Assembly (NCBI GenBank): GCA_947034885.2
Contig: OX344754.2
Location: 3,782,001 to 3,846,000, forward strand
DNA length: 64,000 nt
Direction of reading: 5' to 3'
Origin: Thuidium tamariscinum
Lineage: Eukaryota > Streptophyta > Bryopsida > Hypnales > Thuidiaceae
The stretch's first letter is position 1, and each line of letters starts with the position of its first letter. Positions 1-12,041 of the stretch are shown one piece after another. The position numbers were made by a program, and so were the translations under genes. A model generated the notes under the pieces. It searched no databases and was not told the DNA's origin. It saw only the letters and a list, made by a program, of their open reading frames with translations.

Positions 1-750
1 GAAATATGCTGAAGTTGTCTCGGGTGGGGACTCAATGACTATAGTGGTTCACATTTCAGGAGGCCATCGTGCCACAATAAAGGCTCCTATGCTCATTTTC
101 TCTAATGAAAATAGGAGCTATCCTATACGTAGTTTAATTGATGATATTCCAGGGGTTTCCTATAGATCAGGCCCTAAAGGTTAGATGAACCAAACCATCT
201 TCCTCGAATATTTCTTAGAACCTCGAGTATATCAAGCCGATCTTCATCAACGTGTGAAGATTATATGGCTTGATAATTATAGCGAACATACAGTGATGCC
301 TAGATTGGCTGCTGTTTTAGCAACCAAAAATACAGTTTTAAGATTTTTGCCTCCATGTTCTACTCACCTTTGCTAACGAGCTGATACATTCTTGATTTCT
401 AAAATCAAAGATGCATAGACAAGACAATGGGAAGCCAAGAAAATTGAGTTGATACAACAAAATGCTTGGCAAAATGCACCCCGGGCAAATGGACAATGGT
501 CGGGGAAGTTGACAAATCCTTGAAAACGGTTTTTTCTACAATTGGCTGCTGATAGTATAGAAGATGTTAATCGAGAGGTGGACGTTGACAATATGTCTTA
601 TGCTAGAAAAGCAATGATTCGTTTTGGATTAACATTAGGACTTGATGGCTCTTGAAGTGTAGGACAATTGTTTCCACATCTCCAAGAAATAATTGCAAAA
701 CATTTGCAATACTTCAAAGGGCAAGAAGTGCCCAATTTCAATAGGGCAAT
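1..750 (+). mobile_element. pogo/Tigger-like (DDE_1) transposase relic, cut by the window start
   Basis: This is the C-terminal half of a DDE-superfamily transposase of the pogo/Jerky type (Tc1-mariner relatives), which cut and paste DNA with a metal-binding acidic triad. Translated pieces on the plus strand read GGHRATIKAPM near 60-95, then WLDNYSEH with a catalytic-type Asp codon at 272-274, then LRFLPPCSTHL, the family's hydrophobic LPP motif. Helical pieces such as ARKAMIRFGL follow near 600-640. The reading frame is broken by several stops (for example at 182-184 and after the LPP motif) and by frame changes, so it is an inactive relic. The N-terminal DNA-binding part would lie left of the window. 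No clear terminal inverted repeat was found on the right side. Confidence 0.8.
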
Positions 751-2933
751 TTAGAATTTTATTTATTTATTTTATTATTTTTTCCTTCGAATTTATGGCC
801 TACACCTAGGATTATTATGTTTTATTTTTTATTAATGCTATATCATGCAACTTATACATACTCTATAAAAATTTTCAGCATTTCATACATCACTTTTTTC
901 CCACCATTCCAACTTATATATTTTGTTTCCATCTAACACTAAATGCACTCTCATGAAAATGGTAAAATGACTAGATTTTACTATAGAGCTTAAATAGTGT
1001 TAGAATGGGTAAATAATCATCTAACACTAACCTTGCTAATCACAATTAGTGTTATCTCAACAAATTAGTGTTGCCAACACTATTTATCAATTTTAGTGTA
1101 CTCCACAAACTGCCATACGAATCCGACTCAAGGAATTTTGAAATTGGGTTCAACAATGTTTTCATTTTCTTGCTTGCATCACCATGAGGTGGCAGTTGAA
1201 CAAACGCTGTGGAAATGCGTTGAAAATCTTCCTTTTTTTCTCATCTCCTCACTCACTTCGGGGCGCGATTCAAATCAAGGCCTTGTCAATGGTGATTTGC
1301 AATGTCAGTCGTGACCACAACCATACTAGAGATACGAAGAATTTGAAACTATACTATATATAAGCGTCGATGGAAAGAGGTCCTGAATTCGGTTATATTC
1401 CTCTTACGATTTTCGCAGAAAAGTGTCCCTTCTCTATGTTTTTGCGGCTCAGCATGTGAAAAGTGCGATTGAGATCTCTTCGAAGATGCACTTCAATGGG
1501 AAGGTACAGCCTAGTGGCTATCAAGAGTTGAGATTTGTCAGATGGCATTGACTCACTGAAGGATTCCTGCAGGAAGAGGTTTCCAACGAATTCTACGCTC
1601 TGTGTCCCAACAGCAATAGCTTGCCTGACTTTTCCAAGTACCCACAAACTCTAAAAATTCCTAGGTTCACGGTTGTGCACCAGCTTCGGACAATTAGAAT
1701 AATTCTCTTGTAGAGAATTATACCTCTGAATTGGAATGCTCATTTGTAATGAATCTCATTAGCAAAGATGACATTCTTTCTTGGTACATAATTTGTTTGA
1801 AATTATGCAGAGTACTACTCTATCCTTGTTCTCTTCTTTTGAGTTGAAGAAGCTGATAGTGCACCGCTCTCAGTGCACTATCTTCACACTTGAGGTTCAT
1901 GATGTAGCCAGTTCCACTTTCTGTCAACAATGAGAATTATTGGCTCCATAGACATGGAAAGGTTTTTTTTTCAAAACTTCTAATCCAAGCTATATGAGTT
2001 ATCACCATGATTTATCACCATGATTTATCTTTTACTATGAGCAAGAGTTATATGGAGTTGTATGCAACTTCCTTGAAGTGACTCGCCTACAATACTCTAT
2101 CATTTGTCACATTTTATGAGCTATGATTTCTGTGCCTCTCATTAAGTTTTTTTCAAACTTCAACAAACGTGTAGGTAATATACAATATAGTGCACTTTGA
2201 TAAGTTTTCAAAATACTCATTATGCCACTCAAAGAATTTTGAACAACAACATTTCATATGAAGCTCAAAAACTAAGTAAGGAACAAGTAAAACTAGTGTC
2301 ATAGGCATGCAAAGCATATACAACTATCATGACTAATGTTATAATAAAACTTCTTCAATAAACATAGGTAGCTTGAGCACTTCACATATGTCTTCAAATA
2401 CAAAAACATCTTGTATGATAACTCTTGAACTAATTACTGCCCTCATGTCTTTGTGTCCATATCATATGAGAAGACAAAGACCAATTATTCATAGAAAATA
2501 TAATAATTAGAGGAACTAGGTATATGTCTACATGTTGTGAGTTTTACACCATTTATAAAGACATAGACCACTTATTTATGGAAACTCTAACAACTTTTGG
2601 GAATTGTGGCTTGCATATGATATGAAACAAAAGACGTAAAATAATTACAACACACTCATTAAGAAAATAAAAAAAGCAACATGTCCATATCAACTAAAAA
2701 AGTCAAAGATACTAGGTATGCCACATTATATTTACATCCAATGATTATTCCAATAACAAGGGCTCTTACATATATAAACTCCACCGCATCCAAAGCACTT
2801 ATATGAACACTTTCTTCAGCACACTCTACATAGCCTTCTTGCTTTGCCAACAGGCCTTGGCCCATGCGTTGCAAGAACTATTGGTAAAAATGTAGAGTAG
2901 CATTAAGTCTTCTTTGTCCATTGTGATGCCAAT
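751..2933. other. AT-rich intergenic DNA, no supported gene
   Basis: No reading frame here resembles a known protein. The stretch 900-1100 repeats the word AGTGTTA/TAACACT in both orientations and may be the decayed 3' end of the pogo-like element. The somewhat more GC-rich stretch 1150-1680 has short frames only, with no recognisable domain. Confidence 0.5.
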
Positions 2934-3118
2934 ATGGTCAATTTTGTTAAAATAGCAGTATTCTAATAAAATGGCATGACATTTGGTTGAAATGGCACAT
3001 TTTCTTCCTCTATTTCTAAGCCTCTATGTCAAAATGGTACACGAAGTATGTCGAAGTGGCATACAGAATATGTCAAAATGGCACTTAGAATACCGCCATT
3101 TTAATGAAATTGACCATT
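2934..3118. repeat. short MITE with about 29-bp inverted ends
   Basis: The left end (from ATGGTCAATTTTGTTAAAAT) and the right end (reading inward from ATGGTCAATTTCATTAAAAT on the other strand) are inverted copies differing at a few bases, giving an element of about 185 bp. Inside, the word GTCAAAATGGCAC and variants recur. The same terminal sequence appears once more at 63786, so this is a family. I could not define a target-site duplication. Confidence 0.65.
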
Positions 3119-3199
3119 CAACTCCTTTGCCAATTGTAAATGAAACTGGAGATGAGTCTTTGGATTTGTGAGGAACTTAAAACTAAGGTCAAAGTGAAG

Positions 3200-4700
3200 G
3201 ATCCAAGAATTCAATATATATATATGTGTCAACTAGAAAGTAGAAGATACAATGCCACCACTTATGACTTTGTGTCAAAGTAGAGTAGTTGCCTCGTAAC
3301 TGGTCATTGCTATCAACACTATGCATGTTCCTCTGATATTGAATATACATTGGACCACTATTGATTGGTTTTGGCCCTTTTTTTTCCTTTGGACAATTGT
3401 CTTTTCACCATCTTTAGGTATTGGCTTAGCATGTGTAGATAGAAGCAAAACAGGACTGCTATCTTTCCACACCATGTATTCATGCAACAAATCTTACCCA
3501 ATGAATGCATTTACCAATCACACTATCCCATCTTCTTTTTTTCAAATTTTGCTTAGACTACCTGTCCTGTGGCACATATTTTCTATCAGAACGTAGTGTA
3601 CCAGTAGCCATAATGCTATTTCTAGTAGGTCCATGAAAAAAGGCACAAAAGTGAAAAAATTGTCTACAGTGACTATATGCCCTCACCCGTGTAAACTTTG
3701 TAAGAGGTTCTTAACCACTGAAATCTCTTTGCTACCCCATTCCCTTTCCACTTGTGCTTAATATCAAAGTAGTCATCTCCCCATTCATTTGAAAATCATG
3801 CTCAATTTAGTCACCTTCCTTTCCACAATAAACTTCAAAGTTCCACAAGTACTTTACAATAGCATCAGCTAAAGACTAGCCCTTTATTTGAAGTGGCAAG
3901 GTTTTTCGGGGCATATATTGCTTGATAGGGCAATATTGTCCTTTATATTTCACCATACTCTCATCAACTGTAAGTTGTTGATGAGGGTTCCATAGATTTT
4001 CGCATTGTCCTCGAATGTCTTCGACTAACCACTTCACTTTAGCTATTTTATCACTTTACAATGGTGTTTGTGCCCCCTTGCTAATAAATGTATTCACTAC
4101 ATGCAAACATCTTCTTATGGATTCAAAGCGGGCTCTAATCATTATTTTTGATATAACTGGGCAATGAAACAATGGCTCTTCTATTACCCAATAACATCTA
4201 ATGTTAGGCACATACTTCAATCCTATATACATGGTGATGGCTAAAAATGCTTGAAATTCATGCCAACCCAATGGAATCCAATCCAATCCCCCATTTGTTT
4301 GTCCAGTGTTCTTGTCTATAACTATAGAGGTATACCGATTCGTTTCTTTTATAATTTTGGCCATGGTTCCCGGTGTAAAGAAGTGCTCAAATATGCCTAT
4401 AAGTGATGGTAATCTTCCATATGGTCTTGTACTTCTAGGGTTACTTCCTATAAACAGTATTGGAATCCTAGAGAACATTCTTTCCTTGGAACTCTATTGC
4501 TCACTTGCAAATTGGGCAAGCATAGGATCAATTTTTTTCCCCTTCCCATCAACGGGAGAATGGAGATGTTGGGAAGGTGCAACGTCATCACTAAAATTGC
4601 TGCTCTTCCTTACTTTTGTGTGTGGGTGCTTTATTCCCACCCTTGGAATAAAGTGTATACAATGCATGTCACTATGATTTTGCTTCCTTTATGAAATCCT
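3200..4700 (-). mobile_element. piggyBac transposase relic (DDE_Tnp_1_7 type)
   Basis: On the minus strand the pieces run in piggyBac order. A 140-residue open segment (4478 down to 4056) holds the N-terminal domain, including WHEFQAFLAITMYIGLKYVP and SKIMIRARFESIRRCLH. Next comes LTVDESMVKYKGQYCPIKQY with the first catalytic Asp at 3963-3965. Then VTVDNFFTFVPFF carries the second Asp at 3662-3664. Finally SVDSNDQLRGNYST carries the third Asp at 3312-3314, followed by KWWHCIFYFL. All three Asp of the DDD triad are therefore present, although stops and frameshifts separate the pieces, so the gene is dead. In the family this enzyme excises and inserts elements at TTAA without leaving footprints. 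A C-terminal zinc-finger domain was not seen, and neither terminal repeat nor TTAA flank could be assigned. Confidence 0.9.
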
Positions 4701-7700
4701 ACCTCGAAATATGCAAGTACTTCCATTCTAAATGCTTGGTCATTGGACACGTTGTTGTGAGCAATTCTAACTCCACCCTTGAGTTAAAGTTTAACACACA
4801 GTTTCTATGTCTAATCAAGTACTTTCTCCTAATTAGGTGTTCAAAGAGTGCCTTTTTAGCAATGAACTCTTTAATAACTTCTTTTTAATCCTAACAATTA
4901 CTAATTTCACTAGTTATGGATATGGTTAATTTTTTAAATCTAATATTTTAATTATTCTTCTCTATCTAAGTCTAAACTTTCCTAATTATTCTAAATAAAA
5001 GTCTAAACTACTTCTTAATGCTTAAGAGCTTAGCAAGATGAAACTAAACAACAAAAGAAGTAAAATGAAAATTAAATAGGGGCGATTCACCTCCTCGGCG
5101 TATATCTCCATAGTTCCATCATCAAACATCATCATATACATGTACTCGCTGGCAATTTTCCCATTAAACTCCTCTTGCCTATCCATTGAACTAGTCCATG
5201 ATAAATTCCATTTTGTTGGTAAAATTGATTGTTCCTAAATTCAATTGCACTAATAGTTATGGAAAATTAAATTAATTGTGTATTTTTCATCAATTCCTAA
5301 TTTTTCAATAATTAGAAAAAATATCACAAAGTTAATTTAATCCACTAAATTAAAATAAATGAATCCTTAAGAAATTAAATTTCTATTAAATCTATTATAA
5401 ATGAATATCAATTGTTAATTCTAACCAATTTGTTAATTTTTGTTATTTCTTTTTCTTTGTGGAATTTCTAGCCTAATTTCAAATGGCAATTAATTAGTTT
5501 AGAATCTAAAAATTCTGACCAAATCTTTTCAAATCTAAATAGTTTTTTAATTTCCTTAATTCTTAAAGAAATTTGTTGTCAATTTTGTCCTTTGCTATTT
5601 GGCTTATTAGGTCTAATAAAACAAAGCTAACAAAATCCAAACCTTCTAAGAATCTAATTAATAACTAACTACCAAAAAATCAAGAACATCCCCTAAGAAT
5701 AAGAACAACTTCAATAGTAGGATTCTAGAAAAATTGTTTTTTTAATGTCGAAGGTCAAAGCCAAAGAATCAAGAACCAAATTCAATGGTGATATTCTTTA
5801 AATATTAATTTTTTAATATTAATTCCTTCACGTGGCGTTCTTCTTTCCACTATCATTCCCTCATTCTTCCTCCTCTTTTGTCATTCTTGTATTGCAATTT
5901 GGAGTAGAAGTTTGGCTATGGCGGTTGAGTCGAGAGCTAAGTTGTAAAGATCTTTTTGAAGCTGTAAATACTAGATTTTTGGTGGAAAATCAAAGTTGGA
6001 ATGTGCATCTAACTCCTTTGATTTAGATGGAAAATCTGATTTTTGAAGTCTCAAAAATTAATGTATGGCTTTGATGATAAAATTAGTGTTAGACTTGTGG
6101 ATTGAGTGTCTTGATTGAGAACTTTGTTTTCCCAAATTCCTTGGACTTTGAATCCAAGTCCCTAGATTCCTTCCCAGAGCTCCCCGACTCCTAGACTTCG
6201 AACTCGAATTCCCGACCCCTTCCCCGAGACCCTCTAGATGTCTACCAACCATTGCCAACTCCTGCCTTGCTCAGTACTGAGAGACATCACGTCCACGCCA
6301 CATGGCGGGGCATAAGTGGTCGCTGGGCCTCTGTCTGTTGTCTCTGTTCATTGGACTTCCAATGGCTTTGTCTGCTGGGCTCTAGTCCATTGGCTCTAAA
6401 CTAACTGGTTTTTGTTTTTTTCGAAATTTTGGTTTTATATTCCTTTTAATGAAATAACCAAGGAGATTTTGGTATTAACTAATCTAATTTAAAGAAACAA
6501 ACAATGTTAGTTTGGGCAACAATCAGATGCTAAATATGGCTTTGAAAGGGGAACAAATTAGAGGGGAATATAGTGTTGAAAATGAGGTCCTTTCAACAAT
6601 TAAGTTTTAAATTGTCCCTTCATTGTGACAAAGTCGAAGCTTCGCCGATTTAAGTCAAATTTCAAGAATAGAAAGAGCTATAGTTCCGCCATGTGAGAAG
6701 TATCATGTAGTATCTTAGAAATTTTAATCGCAAAAGGAGGTACACATGACAATGTTTAACTGAACTTTGGCGCTAAATATTTGAAATTTTTACAAAACTA
6801 GTACCTTAAGCTTTAAAAACGAAAGAAGGTACACATAATAGTGTTTAACCAAACTTTGGTGCTAATACCTTAAAGTTCCACAAAATAGTGTTCAACAAGA
6901 GGTTGAGTCAAGCTTCTAACACAAAATAAAAGATAAGAATCAATTGAAGGGACCCTAAGCCTTCAAAGTTCAATAATAAAATACACAAATAACTTGGTCA
7001 AGATCTTTGGTCCAAGTAGTGCTCCGACCATGCCGATAGCACTAATAAAGGAAAAAAGAATGTGTTGGTATGCGAAAAATAAGGGTACTGGCAACCTTGA
7101 GGGAGGCCCTTATATACCCATGGTTGGGCCCTCTTCGGTAAGTTGCTAATAAAACCACTTTGTCACTTTTCCCCTAATCTACCCTAAATGTAATTTCAAA
7201 ATAATACTTTTTTAATGGTGGAAAATTTTAGAACTCTCCCCATTTAGCTAATAAAATCTTGGCCGAATCAAATTCAAGATCTTAACCCAAGATATTTTGA
7301 AATTAACCCTAATCTATCTAGATATTTTGCAAATTAATCAAAAATTAATTTAAAAATTAATTTTCTTTAGTTCAAAGATGTTTTTTTACGCAAAAAAGAG
7401 ATCTTGATCAAATCCAATCTTTGATTTTCCAAGAGATCTTTCCAAAATCACTTTTAATTAACCACAATTAACAATTAAAGAGTCAAACTAAGAGCTGACC
7501 CTCTCTATCTTTTAGGGAACAACTTGAAATGGAAATCCGTCTACGCGGTTGTCTTCAAAAGACCCCAATTGGTCTAATGGACCCCTTACCCCTCACTCCT
7601 AGGCCATTAGTGAGCACAAGTTGGAATTATGGTAACTTCAATTAAAAGTTTAAAATCTAACTTTTAGAATTTGTTCTTATTGGTGAATTTGTCAGGCTAG

Positions 7701-8808
7701 GGTTGTGAGGAATGTTTGTGAGAGTAAGGAATGTCTCCTCATTTGCTCCAATCGGACATCATTTGCTCTTAGTATGTTGGTAAATTTTTATGAAATTCGA
7801 TGTTGATGCTGGTTCAGATAATTGAGAATGTTGGAATGTCTTCAAACTTGACTAGGCACTTATTTAGCACACAAAGACCTAATCTAATTTTTAGTGAGAT
7901 TTTACCGCAACACATGTAATTTCTAGGAATTTACGAATATGTTTGTCCGCGGTTGACTTCCCCTGGAGTCAACATGGAATTCCAGAAAAATCCAAAATAA
8001 ATTGGGTAACATCTAGGACACTCCTAGATTCTAAGTATAAGTGCCATACTCACTTATACTTGTCTATTTTTAGTAATTTAGAATTATTTTGCCCAATCGG
8101 ACAATTTAATTCCCAATATCCAGGAATCTTGAACAATTGCTTGATTTTTCTTGGCTCCTTGCATGTTCCCACCCTTAGAACACCTTTCTATAGTCTTCAA
8201 TTGTCAAATCCACCATCTTCAATGTTCTAATATTCAACTCTCAAAGCTACATATAGTGGTTTTTACTATTAAATCCAATTTACACTAGAATTGAATTTAG
8301 ATTCTTATAGACTCTCTAAACCTATAATAGACTTGGTTGGCTTAGCCAGTATGTTAGGTGCATCCTTAAAAGGTTGATTTTGCATGGACAAACACTAGAA
8401 TTGACTAACTCTCATATTCTTACAACCCTTGGAATCGCTAATTATTCTCTCAAACTCACTTCTAAGACTTAGAATGATGAAAATCCCTAGATTTAGGACT
8501 TTTCCACCTTCTAAGATGGTTCTTCACCATTTTGGCAGAGACTACTACCAAAACTCTCCTAACTCTCTTTTTATGTATTTTTCTTCTATAATTTGACTAA
8601 ATTTCACAAAACATTTTCAAATGCCAACTTGAGGACTCACAGTTATCTATCTCGAAAAACACCGAGTGTTGATGCAAAAATTCCTTGAAACGTGTTGATC
8701 CTTAAAAGCCAGGTATAAGCACCCACTTCAACTAAACTGAAGATAGTGAAGAGGTTATTTAAATAATAGTTTTTAGCATTTTACAAAATTAAGTGTTATA
8801 CTGCTCAT
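4701..8808. other. AT-rich intergenic DNA, no supported gene
   Basis: Short frames only. A local duplication is visible: about 60 bp at 6735-6795 (AGGTACACATGACAATGTTT onward) recurs diverged at 6825-6885. The segment 5830-6420 is richer in GC and might be decayed gene sequence, but nothing in it is recognisable. Confidence 0.5.
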
Positions 8809-9535
8809 GGGTGATTGCAAGAATGACTTCATAGTTTTGTCTCAAAATGGCCTGAGTACTGCACTACTGTGACTTTTGGAATTAAATTTTTTTTAATGAA
8901 TTAAAATATGGATACTCTTAAGAACACTCTAAATAGTATATGGATGAAAGTTCTAACTTAGAAAAATTTATCTCTAAAAGTTATGCTCTCTCAAAGAGTG
9001 ATGAAAAATACAAGAAAATAGGTAGTTTGGAATTTTATTATTTTTAAATAGTAAAAAAATTCAAAAAAAACAACAAAAAAAAACATTTTTTCTAATTTAA
9101 AGTTGATTCTTCTTGCCAATTTCCATCTTCGAAAAAATTATTTTGTATTCTCTACAAGTGTACCTTGGTAGTGCACTTTGAGCACATGTGGAAGGTGAAT
9201 ATTCTACTATTTTTAGAAAATCTCTCACAACCTTATGTAACTATAGTAGAAGTCTTCGTATCCCAGTTTTCACCTTCAAATTTGAAATTTAGGGTTGAAA
9301 ATAGTACTAAAACCCCTCAAAATGGCCAAGGTAGACATCCAATCAGGGTCAATTTAAAAATAGTAAACTAATTTTTAGGGATTTCAAAAAATTACCAAAT
9401 TTCAAAAACTTTAGTGTGTACCTCTGTTCCAAATTTCACGGAAAAAAAAGATACAATGCAAAAGTTATGAGCAAAAAACCACCTGTCCAAAGCCTAGGGG
9501 ACAACAAATAGGACAAGTCATTCTTGCAATCACTC
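8809..9535. mobile_element. ATTGCAAG-family element 1 (727 bp, TSD TCAT)
   Basis: The left end is GGGTGATTGCAAGAATGACT. The right end, read on the other strand, is GAGTGATTGCAAGAATGACT. The exact 4-bp repeat TCAT flanks it at 8805-8808 and 9536-9539. It has no coding capacity. The interior resembles the element at 59093-59826 (both begin with a TTTTGTCTCAAAATGGC block and both carry the AGTAGACATCCAATC/AGTAGACACCCGATC region), so I group those two as one subfamily. Confidence 0.88.
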
Positions 9536-10648
9536 TCATGAACTCATCCCCATGAAAATTTCAACATGCAAGTGACAATCATGAGATTCTCCAAATGAAT
9601 GTTTTCAATTTGATTTGTTTTTGGCCTTCACATACATTGTGAGGAGCTTCAACTAGGATACTGGAATATTACCGTAGAAGAAAGGAAAAAATAAAAATAT
9701 ATTACGGAATGTTAAGTAACAAAGCTGACTTTACATGTCAATGGCTTCTTGGCACAAAACTATCATGATGTTATTATTGATGGTTTGAGAGCGTAGCGGA
9801 ATAAAGCAACTAAACTTCATTTACAACTCACTGTAATTCCCCTAAGGAACTTGCATAAAATGACTACAACATTGTAGGACCATGGGATATGTACAATACA
9901 TTTCTAAAACAACTCATCAAATAAGCCTCCGTCAACGCTAGCAACAATGCATCAAACAGTCACCACCACATTGCTAAGGCTAGAATTTTTTTGAATGTGT
10001 TGACAAAACATGACAATTACATAGATCAAGGCAATTCAAACTAAACGGAAATCCATACTCTAATAATGAAATTCAAGGTAGCGATTGATGAAGTAGTTCT
10101 CATCGTACCTTTTGAGTCTATACGATTTCTACAAAAGAAAAAACTAACTAGAAACTTCATAAGAGAAACTCATGATTTCACACCAGCAATAGTCCCTATA
10201 CTAACCCCTCCAGTAGTCCATCAAAATGTGGTCCCATTCCAATTCTAACATATACAAGACAAGTAGTGTAAACAACCTTCGACAATTATAGAAGCAACTG
10301 CTTCCAACAATCAACACTGCAGTTCTAGTGGAGCCGGCCACCAAATAACCATTTGCTTCTTGAATGCTTCCCCCAAAATCTTGCACTTGCACTCAACATT
10401 CTCGTCGTCATCAATTTCCATGTACGCTAGCGGAACACTTGGGAAAATCACTTTCTTCAACCCCAAGTGGCCAGGTGCACTAGTTTTTGATATGTACGAT
10501 CTAGAGTGATTGCAAGGTCCCGATCAAAATCTGAATTATCTATTGAACCTACTCCTAGAAACTTGCAAGATTATGTGTTTTCCAACAACATCATGTCCCC
10601 AGGAACAATTGCCATTCCCTAGTACAACAAAGCAAACTTAGGTGCCCA
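9536..10648. other. intergenic DNA, no supported gene
   Basis: Mixed-composition DNA with short frames only. It ends at the CCA that is the left target-site repeat of the outer CACTA element. Confidence 0.5.
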
Positions 10649-12041
10649 CACTACTAGAAAATACATGTTTTATGACTACAAAATATGACTGCAATGAGTC
10701 ATGAAATCTCAAAATATGACTCATGCTAAAATCACTGTAGATGACGCAGGATATGACTGGTTCCAGTCGTTACCGACGAGTCGTTTTGGACATGAGTCAT
10801 ATTTGCAGTCATATACATTAGGGGGTATAATTAGCCATAATTAGCCATTTTTTGCCAACATGGCATATACGTTGACTATCCCTAGAGGTTTGACTTCTCT
10901 TGAGCTGCCGGGCAAAAGAAAAAATCCTACGTGACATATGATTCGATGTAGTTATATTTTTTGTTGATGTGGCATATGACTTGATGTAGTCATATTTTTT
11001 GCAGATGTGGCATATGACTAGAGAGTCATATTTTGGTTAATATGGCATACGACTTTACGTAGTCATATTTTCTAATGATGTGAAAGGTGACTCTTGTGAG
11101 TTATATCTTGTGATGTTGTAGAAAATGAATTGTGGGTCATATTTTTTGTTGATGTAAAAAATGACCCTTGTTAGTTGTATTTTTGGTTGATTTAAAATAT
11201 GACTCATGTGAGTCACATTTTTTGCTAATTTTGAAAAAAACCCTTGTGAGTTGTATTTTTTCTTGATGTGAAATATGACTCATGTGAGTCATATTTTTGA
11301 ATGATGTGAAATATAACTCATATGAATCATATTTTTTAATGATGTGGTAATTCATATGGAATGCTATTAATACTTTTATGATTGAATGTAGTCATATCTT
11401 TAAAAATTTAGAGTTACATTTATGGCTTCATTGTGAGTGTTATCTCACTACAAGTAATCATATTTTGACTAAGATATATTGTGAAATATTACTCAAGCAA
11501 GTGATATTTTAGAGAAGGGAGAGTTAAATTTCTTGCACTTGTATGCATAATTTGTAAATGGGAAGATTGAGGATTACAATCATAAACTATCACACTACAA
11601 GAGATGTGGGTATTTTGAGTAGAGAAAATAAGTAAAAAATTGCTGAAAAGACCTTAGTATTCCTAAAATCCCATGCTGTGAAGTAGAAAAAGGTACATTG
11701 AGTAGCGGATTGCTGGTCGGTCAAGTTTTATGAATCGTCCCTGACTCAACAAGCACTTTCAGTGAGTGGTTCTCTTGCGGTGGTGCTACAGTACCTCACA
11801 AAAGGAACATTTGCCATATGAGTTCTTCCTTTTTGTAAGATATGAGATCTTTGTTTTAATAGATTTCTGTGCATGCGACGATTCTTTCTCCTTCTTCTCG
11901 GCGACCTGCCGAGGTTTGTCCGTATTTCTGCTAATCACTAATCTCGATTTGGCATCGCCATCGCCATCGCAGTTCTCTTCAGTTCATTCTCGCCATCTCT
12001 CCTGTCGAAATTTCCTGTAATTCCCTGTTTCTGTTGCTGCG

